This document shows positions 7,072 to 14,423 of a stretch of DNA of 64,000 nucleotides, one piece after another. This DNA is from UBA6059 sp965227155 (GTDB taxonomy: Bacteria; Bacteroidota; Bacteroidia; Cytophagales; Cyclobacteriaceae). The translations under genes and the position numbers were made by a program. A model generated the notes under the pieces. The model searched no databases. It saw only the letters and a list, made by a program, of their open reading frames with translations, and had not been told where the DNA came from. How positions within the stretch are numbered: the first letter of the stretch is position 1; every line of letters begins with the position of its first letter. Location: assembly GCA_965227155.1 (NCBI GenBank), contig OZ245731.1:4092001-4156000 (forward strand), written 5' to 3'.

Positions 7072-9248
7072 GTAAGGTATCAAGAAGAAAATTTCTGATT
7101 TGGGGTGGCCTGGGTACGGTAGGTACGCTTGCTATTGGCACCTATTTGGCACGTAACCCGATCCGCAGAGCAATACTGGAGACGGTGAGTTCTACCGTGC
7201 CGCCTTACGATGGGCAAGGTACCGAGGCAGCCCTATGGTTTGAGCTTACACCTGAAAATAAGGTGATCTTTCATTCGCCCAAAGTTGAAATGGGGCAGGG
7301 CATCTTTACCGGGTTTGCCCAAATCATCGCCGAAGAAATGGACCTTACCCTGGATCAGGTAATTGTGAAAGGTGCCGCCACAGATACAGGCGTGATCGAT
7401 GGAATGAGCACTGGAGGCAGCTTGTCTATTGCCGGTCTATGGCAGCCCTTGCGGGAGCTTGCAGCGATGATGCGAGAGATGCTAAAGATTCAGGCAGCAC
7501 AGAAACTGAACGTAGCAGTGGATACTTTATCTACAAGTGAGGGCATAATCAAAGGTGGGAAATCCCAGATGACCTATGCAGAAGCAGCAAAAGATGTGGA
7601 TGAGTGGGCCATGCCTGCTGAAGAACCTAAACCTAAAGCCACAGGATATAAGTTTATCGGCAAACCTGTGCCAAGGGTAGACCTTGAAGACAAGGTGTAT
7701 GGCGCACCGATTTATGGACTGGATGCCGAATTGCCAGGTATGCTGCATGCGGCCATCATCAGACCGGGTGCGGTTGGGGCGAAATTCAAATCTGCCGATA
7801 CGTCAAAGGCTGCATCCATGCCAGGGGTAGTCAAGATCCTACAAATGGAAGATTGGGTAGGTGTAGTGGCAGAGTCCTATGCGGAGGCCCTTGCTGCAAA
7901 GCAGCAAATAACCGTGGAGTGGGATATTCCTGAAATCTGGACGGAAGAAAAGCTGCGCGACATGCTGAAAGTTGGTAAAGGAGATAAAATGATCACCCAA
8001 AAACACGGGGGATCTTTAGCCGATGATACCGGGGAGGTACAGACCATGGAATTTAGCAGTCCGATTGGCGCGCATGCTCAATTGGAACCTAACAGTGCGA
8101 TAGCTGATTTTAAAGATGATAAGGTTACCGTAATCCTCTCTACCCAGGTGATCAGAGTTACCCGTAGCCAGGTGGCCGAAGCACTCGGATTAGAGGTAGC
8201 CAATGTAAATGTGATCCCCACACAGCTGGGTGGTGGCTTTGGGCGCAGGCTCAATACCTACCATGCCATACAGGCAGCCCAATTGTCGCGGGCTGTTGGT
8301 AAACCGGTGAAATACATTTTTACCCGTAAGGAGGAGTTTCAAAACGATCAATTCAGGCCTCCGACTCACCATGTTATGAAAGGCCGGTTGGATGCGGACG
8401 GTTACCTGGAATCGCTGGAGCATCATTATGCCAGTGGGGATGTTGCCATCAACTCAGTGATACTACCACCCATGATCAACACCATCATCGGGACGGACCT
8501 GGGCGCAGCGCGGGGTGCCGACATCATGTATGGGGGTATTGCCAATCGCCGGGCTGTCCAGTGGCATACCACTTTGCCTTTTGCAACCAGCTGGTGGCGC
8601 TCGTTGGGCTTGCTTGCCAACACCTTTGCCATAGAAAGCTTCATTGATGAAATGGCTATACAGTCGGGCAAACATCCGGTGGATTTCCGATTGAGAAAAA
8701 TGGGCAGCGACACTACGCAGCAGAGAATACGAAAGGTCATAGAAGTGGCAGCAGAAAAAGCCGGCTACCGGGATGATGTGATCGATGGAAGAGCGATGGG
8801 CCTGGCAGCCTCTATAGATGCAAATTCGCCGGCAGCACAGGTGGTGGAGGTGTCGTTAGACAATGGCAAGATCAAAGTACATAAGGTGACCTGCGCTTTT
8901 GACTGTGGCCTTGCAGTAAATCCGGATCAGGTAAGGGCCCAATGCGAAGGGTCGATCATCATGGGTATGAGTGCCGGGTTATTTGAAAAAATGACGCTGC
9001 GCAATGGCGAGCTCTGGCCCACCATCTACGGGCCTTATGAGATGGCCCTGATGCGCCATGCCCCACAGGAGATTGATGTCCACCTTATTCAGGGTGCCGA
9101 TGTGCCTTTGCCGGTAGGTGAGCCACCGCTTGGACCTATTGCAGCCGCTATCGGTAATGCCGTAAGACGCCTGACCGGCATTCGCCTGACTGATATTCCC
9201 ATGCAGGAGGCTTATGAAAAGGCAATGCAGCAAAAGGCTGGGGTGTGA
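7068..9248 (+). CDS. iorB: Molybdopterin-binding large subunit, IorB-type hydroxylase
   Basis: 726 residues, normal length for IorB-type subunits. It starts with a Tat signal (SRRKFL followed by a hydrophobic stretch to about residue 26), predicting folded export with the small subunit. Molybdopterin-binding hallmarks include QLGGGFGRRL (about 386) and EPPLGPIAAAIGNAVRR (about 685), with a GQG-like motif MGQGIFTGF (about 76). Such enzymes hydroxylate N-heterocycles or oxidise aldehydes using water as the oxygen source and pass electrons through the FeS subunit to a cytochrome. Together with the upstream cytochrome this makes a complete periplasmic or membrane-facing oxidoreductase. Substrate cannot be deduced. 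Confidence 0.92.
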   Translation: MSKVSRRKFLIWGGLGTVGTLAIGTYLARNPIRRAILETVSSTVPPYDGQGTEAALWFELTPENKVIFHSPKVEMGQGIFTGFAQIIAEEMDLTLDQVIVKGAATDTGVIDGMSTGGSLSIAGLWQPLRELAAMMREMLKIQAAQKLNVAVDTLSTSEGIIKGGKSQMTYAEAAKDVDEWAMPAEEPKPKATGYKFIGKPVPRVDLEDKVYGAPIYGLDAELPGMLHAAIIRPGAVGAKFKSADTSKAASMPGVVKILQMEDWVGVVAESYAEALAAKQQITVEWDIPEIWTEEKLRDMLKVGKGDKMITQKHGGSLADDTGEVQTMEFSSPIGAHAQLEPNSAIADFKDDKVTVILSTQVIRVTRSQVAEALGLEVANVNVIPTQLGGGFGRRLNTYHAIQAAQLSRAVGKPVKYIFTRKEEFQNDQFRPPTHHVMKGRLDADGYLESLEHHYASGDVAINSVILPPMINTIIGTDLGAARGADIMYGGIANRRAVQWHTTLPFATSWWRSLGLLANTFAIESFIDEMAIQSGKHPVDFRLRKMGSDTTQQRIRKVIEVAAEKAGYRDDVIDGRAMGLAASIDANSPAAQVVEVSLDNGKIKVHKVTCAFDCGLAVNPDQVRAQCEGSIIMGMSAGLFEKMTLRNGELWPTIYGPYEMALMRHAPQEIDVHLIQGADVPLPVGEPPLGPIAAAIGNAVRRLTGIRLTDIPMQEAYEKAMQQKAGV

Positions 9249-9630
9249 GGGTATACTTTAGGGTCGTAAACTTACATATTCCAAAATCAGTTGAAGAATG
9301 GCAATATAGGCAGTAGCTCAAAGGCCCATCCTACGAACTACAATCACCTTGTCCAGACTGAAAAAGAGAGGGTATGAATCGTTGCTTTCTTACTACCAGA
9401 AAACACAACCGCTTCGGCGGTTCGACTGAGATTCAATGAATCCGCTCCGCGTCGGGCCGTGTACCTGCCCGTCCGGTCAGGCGGGCGAGACCCGTATCCC
9501 GATTACAGTTGGGATTGGTGGCGCCTATGCTGCAGCTTCAGCGCAAGCATGTGAGGCGGCCTGCAAGGAGGCGCACCCCCGCCATACGGCGGGGCAGGCT
9601 GTGAGCTTATGGCTCATGGCCGTCTACTCG
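9249..9630. other. Intergenic, GC-rich hairpin region left of cassette array
   Basis: About 380 bp with no convincing gene. It contains a perfect hairpin AACCGC-TTCG-GCGGTT at 9407-9422 and a strong GC stem CCCCGCC-ATAC-GGCGGGG at 9577-9594, plus a GCCCG/CGGGC pairing near 9468-9490. Base composition is clearly richer in G+C than the flanking genes. It may be a divergent last attC-like element or unrelated repeat debris. Confidence 0.55.
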
Positions 9631-9640
9631 ATTGTGTGTA
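9631..9640 (-). other. Left terminal half-site of the cassette array
   Basis: Plus-strand ATTGTGTGTA is the complement of TACACACAAC at 10691-10700 except for the first base (A instead of G). That base is part of the GTT/AAC triplet preserved in all the other sites, so this end may be recombination-defective. Confidence 0.55.
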
Positions 9641-9642
9641 GT

Positions 9643-10683
9643 TTACTTTTTGTCCACACCCCAATTCCTAAAATATTCAACTTCAAAATTTGACGTTTCC
9701 CTGTCCCATGAGTCTGGACGTTCACTAATATCTATCAGCTCAAGATTGTCGTTTCCAGATGCCTTTTCTAAAAGCAGTTTGACTCCAACATACAAGTCCA
9801 AAGCGACACTCTTTGGAACACTTTTTCCTTCATGCACTAATTTGTTTCTAGCTTTTCTTGCAGGATGTAGTTTTGAAATAATCTCCTCGGTCAAAATGCT
9901 ATTTTGATAAAGGAGTTCTTGCTTTACTGAGGTACTCCAAGTTCTGTTATCATCCTTCATAGAACTCTTTCTTCCAGCAATGTCAGTTGAAGGGTGATAC
10001 TTGGGATTAGCTAAGTATAAGTTATTCCAGATGAAATCAGTCAATTGTTCAACAGATATCCAGAGATTAGATAAAACTAAATCCCAGTTTTTATACATGA
10101 TTTCAGTTATCCCTCTGAGTAGAAATTTTGGAGTCAGATTTTTGATTTGAGAAGTTATACTATCACCAAAAGTCAATGCGGATTTGAATTCACTTAGAGT
10201 TATGTAGTTAGGTTCGACAAGTGAAATACTATCCATGTTATTTCCAACCCTCATTCTAAGTCTGGAATGCATATAAGTTGATGCACTATTGCCAAAGTCA
10301 ACTGGCCAAATTGCTCGCCTTTCGTGGATACTACCGTTTACAATGTCTCTTCGATCAATTGCCTCGCTAAAAACACCTCCAAGAAGGAGTTTGCAAAAGA
10401 GTGAGTTAAAAAAGTCAACTGCACTTTCTTTATGTGCAAATTTTCCATATTTGGCTACCGCCATTGCCCCATCGTAGCAGATCATTAAATCATAGTGAAA
10501 TGATTCTATGCTATTCGAACTTACAATGCTACAAAGCTTTCCATGATTATAAGTGTTAGCATTAATATCATCTAGTTCGACCCTTAGGGGCTCTTCTCCA
10601 TCAGGCACTATCAACGTGTAGGGAGATAGATAAGACACCCAACATGGATTGCTAAAGTTTTTTATGTGATCTTCTTTCTTCAT
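9643..10683 (-). CDS. HEPN-like domain protein, cassette 5
   Basis: 346 residues from the ATG at 10683 (a TTG two codons upstream is less likely). No signal peptide. Near the C-terminus, R281-N-K-L-V-H286 in the context ARKARNKLVHEG matches the RxxxxH active-site motif of HEPN domains. In ApeA-like and toxin-type HEPN proteins that motif cleaves RNA. The N-terminal 200 residues are not recognised; they hold mixed alpha/beta-like sequence with Trp-rich patches. An RNase or defence role is inference from this one motif. The gene fills its cassette almost exactly: start 9 bp inside the right core, stop 3 bp from the left core. Confidence 0.65.
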   Translation of the reverse strand: MKKEDHIKNFSNPCWVSYLSPYTLIVPDGEEPLRVELDDINANTYNHGKLCSIVSSNSIESFHYDLMICYDGAMAVAKYGKFAHKESAVDFFNSLFCKLLLGGVFSEAIDRRDIVNGSIHERRAIWPVDFGNSASTYMHSRLRMRVGNNMDSISLVEPNYITLSEFKSALTFGDSITSQIKNLTPKFLLRGITEIMYKNWDLVLSNLWISVEQLTDFIWNNLYLANPKYHPSTDIAGRKSSMKDDNRTWSTSVKQELLYQNSILTEEIISKLHPARKARNKLVHEGKSVPKSVALDLYVGVKLLLEKASGNDNLELIDISERPDSWDRETSNFEVEYFRNWGVDKK

Positions 10684-10691
10684 CCCCAATT

Positions 10692-10924
10692 ACACACAAC
10701 GCCCGTGTATGGCGCTGTGTGCGCCTCACTGGCTAATAGCACTAAAATAGTGAATCTGCCGGTGCTTCCAAAGTATCAAAGAGGCAGTGCGTTCAGAAGA
10801 TAAAAACTCCCGCGAGCTGAAGTCTCCAAGCAGCACAAACCTTTCTCGGCGGCTGACTCACGGTCGAGTCTTGATGCAGATTGTAGAAGGCACTAAAGCA
10901 CATGCCTTATACATAATGTTAAGC
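10692..10924 (-). repeat. attC-like site A (233 bp)
   Basis: Joins the HEPN-like and LRR cassettes. It is bounded by ACACACAAC (10692-10700) and GTTAAGC (10918-10924). The ends pair imperfectly: GTGTATGGC near 10705-10713 with GCC-TTATACAT near 10903-10914. Internal boxes shared with sites B and D are AGCACTAAAATAGTG (10738-10752) and TCACGGTCGAGT (10858-10869). It is much longer than usual integron attC sites. Confidence 0.7.
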
Positions 10925-11605
10925 ACTTTTTTTCGCCTTTATTTCGTTGAATCGTTCGATGAGTTCGTCAGTTTTTTTCTTATTGCAGTTCAGGCAGAAA
11001 ACTCTTCGCTTCAAGTCAATTCCACTGAATTCAACTTTCATACTACCGCATTTTTTGCATCTATAATATTCGAATCCCTCCCAAATCGTATATGGTTTGG
11101 TATAGCGGCATTTTAATTTAGGTTGAGAGATACTCAGTTCGACAAAGGCGGCAGTTGTGAAAGTGTTTCTAGTATCTAACTGATCCAAAGATTTGAGGTG
11201 AGTCAATGGAGTTAGTTCATCATTAGTAAAAAGGACGTCCAGTAGAGTTAGACTGACTAAGTTTTCCAAGTTTCTCAATGGAGCTAATGAGTCATATGAT
11301 AGTCTTTTAGATCCGCCATCCCAGCCAGGAGGAGTTTGAATTATCAGTTCTTGTAACGATGTTAAATGAGAAATCGCTTCCAAATTTCCACCATTACCTA
11401 CATTAGTTAATTCAAGATGCTTTAGTTCCGTCAGGCTTTTTAGTGGTGAGAGGTTCGTGGTTTTAAAAGATCTAAGAAAAAGCTTTTTGAGATTCCTAAA
11501 ATCCTTTAGAAATGTTAACTCCTTGATTTTTTGACCGCTTACCCATAACTCATCAGTTCTTTTGTTGATTCTATTTAGCTTATCAAGTTGGTCAATCCAT
11601 TCCAT
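10919..11605 (-). CDS. Leucine-rich-repeat protein with C-terminal zinc ribbon, cassette 4
   Basis: 228 residues, no signal peptide. Residues about 20-150 form five or six leucine-rich repeats (for example NLKKLFLRSFKTTNLSPLKSL and SLQELIIQT). Residues 183-207 carry two CxxC pairs, CKKC (183-186) and CLNC (204-207), typical of a zinc ribbon. A charged helix ends the protein. LRRs suggest protein binding and the ribbon suggests nucleic acid or structural zinc. No specific function can be assigned. The TAA stop lies inside the GTTAAGC core at 10918-10924 and the ATG is 13 bp from the other core, so the cassette has almost no spare sequence. Confidence 0.7.
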   Translation of the reverse strand: MEWIDQLDKLNRINKRTDELWVSGQKIKELTFLKDFRNLKKLFLRSFKTTNLSPLKSLTELKHLELTNVGNGGNLEAISHLTSLQELIIQTPPGWDGGSKRLSYDSLAPLRNLENLVSLTLLDVLFTNDELTPLTHLKSLDQLDTRNTFTTAAFVELSISQPKLKCRYTKPYTIWEGFEYYRCKKCGSMKVEFSGIDLKRRVFCLNCNKKKTDELIERFNEIKAKKSA

Positions 11606-11618
11606 GCAGTTCTATTGA

Positions 11619-11854
11619 GCTTAACGCTCAACTATCAGTTTGTGTGCCCACAGTTGGCAGAAAGCACTAATGTAGCGGAAGTGCACCAGAAGTACAACGG
11701 TTTCCAAATGGCACTGCGTTCCACAAGTCTATGTCCAGAAAGAAAAAAGTTTCTAGAAGCACAAAAACCAGCAGAAAGGGCAGGGTCATGGTCAAGTTGC
11801 ACGTAAGTTTTAGGTAGGCAGTTTGGCCATTCGCCATATCGCTTGTTATCTACA
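11619..11854 (-). repeat. attC-like site B (236 bp)
   Basis: Lies between the LRR and carboxypeptidase-like cassettes, bounded by GCTTAAC (11619-11625) and GTTATCTACA (11845-11854). It shares with site D a 24-25 nt box (11695-11719) ending CCAAATGGCACTGCG. It also has the boxes AGCACTAATGTAGCG (11663-11677) and TCATGGTCAAGT (11786-11797). The terminal stem is weaker than in C and D. Confidence 0.7.
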
Positions 11855-12304
11855 GGGGTTTTCGCTCGAAATGAAGCCTTTTTCAGATGCTTGTTGGTAG
11901 AGTTCAGGAAGCCACTTTCTCCTGTGCTTTTCCCGTAATTTGTTCGCACGCTTGAGAGTTACAAAGTCATAAATAACAGATGGAATTAACACTATTTCCA
12001 ATTGTTCGCAGGTGTCAGTTAGTTCGATGATTTCCCAGTCGTAACCTACCCATCCAACAAAGATTTTTGAGGTGTTCTCCGGTACTTCAATTTCGAAAAT
12101 TCCATTTTTGTTAGACGCTCCCAACTCTAAAGTGTCTTCCGAAAAAACTTTCGCATCAGGAGCTAAGAGGAATTCGGAATCCACACCTTTTTCATAGGAG
12201 GGTTCACTTAGTACAACCTTACCTCTCAAAGTCATTGTTTGTCCGAAAGTTGTTAGACAGCAAACTATTAAAGGAAATGTTAGAATGAGGTTCAGGTTTT
12301 TCAT
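11846..12304 (-). CDS. Secreted carboxypeptidase-regulatory-like domain protein, cassette 3
   Basis: 152 residues with a signal peptide (residues 1-21, LILTFPLIVCCLTTFGQ). A beta-sandwich-like region follows (MTLRGKVVL... NKNGIFEIEVPENTSKIFVGWVGYD), typical of the CarboxypepD_reg / DUF4480-like fold widespread in Bacteroidota envelope proteins. A basic C-terminal helix follows. Probably periplasmic or surface-exposed; function unknown. The stop codon is inside the inverse core at 11845-11854. The distance from ATG to the other core is 30 bp. Confidence 0.65.
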   Translation of the reverse strand: MKNLNLILTFPLIVCCLTTFGQTMTLRGKVVLSEPSYEKGVDSEFLLAPDAKVFSEDTLELGASNKNGIFEIEVPENTSKIFVGWVGYDWEIIELTDTCEQLEIVLIPSVIYDFVTLKRANKLREKHRRKWLPELYQQASEKGFISSENPCR

Positions 12305-12333
12305 ATTAGTTCAGTCTGCGATGTGCAGTACCT

Positions 12334-12501
12334 TGTAGATAACGTCCAGCTATGATGAGTGGGGATTAGAATGCACTGAACTTTCTAGTACCGCACCGCC
12401 ACAGCCGTGATTCAAATATATTACTTGTGGCGGACTTTCCAATCCGCACGATAATATCCTGATCGATGAAACCCCATTCATTCATAGCATTTGTTGGCGT
12501 T
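12334..12501 (-). repeat. attC-like site C (168 bp, divergent)
   Basis: Bounded by TGTAGATAAC (12334-12343) and GTTGGCGTT (12493-12501). It has the clearest terminal stem: GCTATGATGAGTGGGG (12349-12364) pairs with CCCCATTCATTCATAGC (12472-12488) with one bulge. An inner stem CCGCCACA/TGTGGCGG lies around 12398-12433. It lacks the internal boxes of A, B and D, so two subclasses of site coexist. Confidence 0.7.
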
Positions 12502-12513
12502 TCGTTTTTCTAT

Positions 12514-13527
12514 TTAGTAGTCAATTTCCATTTCCCAAGTGCCTTGATAACTCATTGTTAGATGTTCATAGGTCGTTTGCAAATCGTTCAACACCTCTGA
12601 ATCAAATTCGGAGTTAATCAATCCAAAATCAGGAGATTTAAATGTACCAGATCTTGTGTAGATTGTAAATGGCTGCTCACGATAATCATAGACTGTCTCC
12701 GTCAGCATGTAAGTTCTTTCCTCTAAGGTTGCAGCAAGCTGTGTACTGGATTCTTGTATATAAACGGTTCTAATTCCTTCGTTCTCTAGATAGTATTTAG
12801 TATATGTAAATCCGTACTCGCTACAAGTCATCGAATCGAGAGCTATTGAGTTCTTCGAATCTGAATAGTGTCGGATGTTACCCCAACAGTCACCTGCGCC
12901 ATATTCGTTTAAGGAATCCAACTTGATCGACCCCACCGTGACAGTTCCAATTATTGGGATTTCAACAGTCATCTTAGGTTTCTTAGGTTCGATAATTATA
13001 TCTAATTCCTTAAGTTTGATATAATCTTCAAGGGAATCTCCAAATACAGGGCTAATTGGATCGCAGTGACCATGGATACCAAGTTTTGTTGTGCCATCAA
13101 ACTCCGTTAAATCGTAGTTCGCAAAGTACTCAAGTTCAGGAATTGAGAATATGAGTCGACCTTCCCTTTCTTCAACAATACATTTAAATGACATCCGAAA
13201 AGGTTTGCCTTTGGAAATATTGTATGAAAGGATATTGCTTTCTTCACCACGACCAATATTTTGAGTTAGCATTTCTTTGTTGCACCATTCAGTTGAGTCA
13301 TGTTCACAAGGCACTCTTAAAGATGTCCAAATGGTTAAATTCCTGAAGTTCTCATAAAACCTGATTGTTTTTTCTTCCTCAGATTCAATAACTACAGTTA
13401 GCTCAAATTCATCATTTAATGATATTGAGTTCTTATGAGTTTCGAAATAACGTTCAGTCTCATAAAAGCTATCCGAAGTACAGCCTACCAGAGTTAATGT
13501 TAAAAATGAAATTATGAGTTTTCTCAT
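12514..13527 (-). CDS. Hypothetical lipoprotein, cassette 2
   Basis: 337 residues with a lipoprotein signal (LTLTLVGC, Cys16), so membrane-anchored in the envelope. The body is beta-rich and acidic, and no family is recognised. Several cysteines (in CEHDS, CNKE, GDCWG and TCSEYG) could form disulphides in the periplasm. It occupies its cassette fully: stop 12 bp from the GTTGGCGTT core, start 12 bp from the other. Confidence 0.6.
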   Translation of the reverse strand: MRKLIISFLTLTLVGCTSDSFYETERYFETHKNSISLNDEFELTVVIESEEEKTIRFYENFRNLTIWTSLRVPCEHDSTEWCNKEMLTQNIGRGEESNILSYNISKGKPFRMSFKCIVEEREGRLIFSIPELEYFANYDLTEFDGTTKLGIHGHCDPISPVFGDSLEDYIKLKELDIIIEPKKPKMTVEIPIIGTVTVGSIKLDSLNEYGAGDCWGNIRHYSDSKNSIALDSMTCSEYGFTYTKYYLENEGIRTVYIQESSTQLAATLEERTYMLTETVYDYREQPFTIYTRSGTFKSPDFGLINSEFDSEVLNDLQTTYEHLTMSYQGTWEMEIDY

Positions 13528-13539
13528 GTGCAGTGAATG

Positions 13540-13777
13540 AACGCCAACGACCAGCTATCGGGCGTATGTCCACAACTGGTGAATAGCACTAAAGTAGTGA
13601 AATCTGCCGAAGCTCACAACGGTTCCAAATGGCACTGCGCCCTGAAAGTCTAAAAAACTGCGAGCAGAAAATGGTTGAAAGCACTGCCGTTTCTCAGCGG
13701 CAGATTCACGGTCGAGTTGCACCGAAACCAGCCAGAAAGCACTTAGACATATGCCCGATCAGCGTCTGTTGTATGCC
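13540..13777 (-). repeat. attC-like site D (238 bp)
   Basis: Bounded by AACGCCAAC (13540-13548) and GTTGTATGCC (13768-13777). The terminal stem ATCGGGCGTATGTC (13557-13570) pairs with GACATATGCCCGAT (13746-13759) at 13 of 14 positions. Internal boxes: AGCACTAAAGTAGTG (13585-13599), a box at 13616-13639 shared with site B, and TCACGGTCGAGT (13706-13717) shared exactly with site A. Confidence 0.75.
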
Positions 13778-13783
13778 GTTCTT

Positions 13784-14275
13784 CTATTCGTAGGATGCCA
13801 TTTTCTCTCTTACAAGTTTAAAAAGTTGCTTCCTATATGGAAATCGGATGTGCTTTTTAGGTCGGAAATTCCAGAGGTCAAATTCCTCATTCGTTGTTAG
13901 GTAAATGTGATGAAATAGAAGTTGATCGTCATCCACTTCGCCCATGTTATATTCACTAGTTAGGCTGATTCCATTGTATCGACTTGAGACGAAAATCCCA
14001 TATTTCCTTACCTCGTTCAGGTTGATTCTTTTAGTTCCAAGCAAGTAAGTCGTTTCAATGTAATCACTCCCAAAACGTACCTTATGAGATTTTAATAGAA
14101 CAATTATGAAAGGAAGAAATGAAGCTGGTATTAGCATGATAAGAATTACCCAGATGTTCGGCAATAAATACATGATAAATAGGGAAAATGCCGTTAGGGT
14201 TCCAGCCATGAATATGATCATGTAAGCAGATCCCTTGATATATCGTGTTCGGAATTCTTGAATTTCAGTATTCAT
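13784..14275 (-). CDS. Two-helix membrane protein with PH-like tail, cassette 1
   Basis: 163 residues. Two hydrophobic helices lie at about 17-37 and 40-61, followed by a soluble about 100-residue tail with beta-strand periodicity (HKVRFGSDYIETTYLLGTKR...). This resembles the bacterial PH-like/YcxB-type arrangement of two helices plus a beta domain. Function unknown. It is the first unit of the array if the array is read in the gene direction. Its 5' side ends at the attI-like sequence near 14293-14331. Confidence 0.55.
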   Translation of the reverse strand: MNTEIQEFRTRYIKGSAYMIIFMAGTLTAFSLFIMYLLPNIWVILIMLIPASFLPFIIVLLKSHKVRFGSDYIETTYLLGTKRINLNEVRKYGIFVSSRYNGISLTSEYNMGEVDDDQLLFHHIYLTTNEEFDLWNFRPKKHIRFPYRKQLFKLVREKMASYE

Positions 14276-14292
14276 CTTCAGTAACGCCCAAT

Positions 14293-14331
14293 GGCATACA
14301 ACATCCGGATATGTGACACTATGTCACATAT
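14293..14331 (-). promoter_or_regulatory. attI-like end of array: core plus 9-bp inverted repeat
   Basis: The outer core of the first cassette is GGCATACAAC (14293-14302). Seven bases further out is a perfect inverted repeat ATATGTGAC-ACTAT-GTCACATAT (14309-14331), whose size and spacing would suit a tyrosine recombinase dimer site or a regulator operator. This is where an attI site would lie. The assignment is positional only. Confidence 0.45.
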
Positions 14332-14423
14332 TTACCTTATGTCTATACTAATTTAATAGGTTTCAAAACAGAAATTCTTGCTTTAGTAAATAAATGCAAT
14401 ATAAAACGGAATTTATAACAAAT

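Larger units (their letters stand above)
9631..14302 (-). mobile_element. Integron-like cassette array without integrase (CALIN-like)
   Basis: Five unrelated genes, all on the minus strand, each in a unit whose two ends carry reciprocal core sequences. On the plus strand these are 13768-13777 / 14293-14302 (10 bp, GTTGTATGCC), 12493-12501 / 13540-13548 (9 bp, GTTGGCGTT), 11845-11854 / 12334-12343 (10 bp, GTTATCTACA), 10918-10924 / 11619-11625 (7 bp, GTTAAGC), and 9631-9640 / 10691-10700 (9 of 10 bp). In integrons the left core and inverse core of one cassette are complementary because they come from one attC in the circular form. Here the same rule holds for all five. Stops lie within or a few bases from the inverse core. 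Neighbouring units are joined by 167-238 bp imperfect palindromes. No integrase gene is in the window. Confidence 0.8.

Noticed and set aside
9436..9693. 85-residue plus-strand frame in the GC-rich stretch
   Set aside because: It runs through hairpins and the array border, has no family signal and ends inside the HEPN-like gene on the other strand.
10787..11116. 109-residue plus-strand frame over attC-like site A
   Set aside because: Antisense to the LRR cassette end and the repeat; composition not protein-like.
11588..11949. Small frames over attC-like site B on both strands
   Set aside because: They lie mostly in the inter-cassette repeat, and similar frames in other copies are not preserved.
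14303..14423. Possible integrase remnant next to the attI-like end
   Set aside because: Neither strand encodes recombinase-like sequence in this gap.
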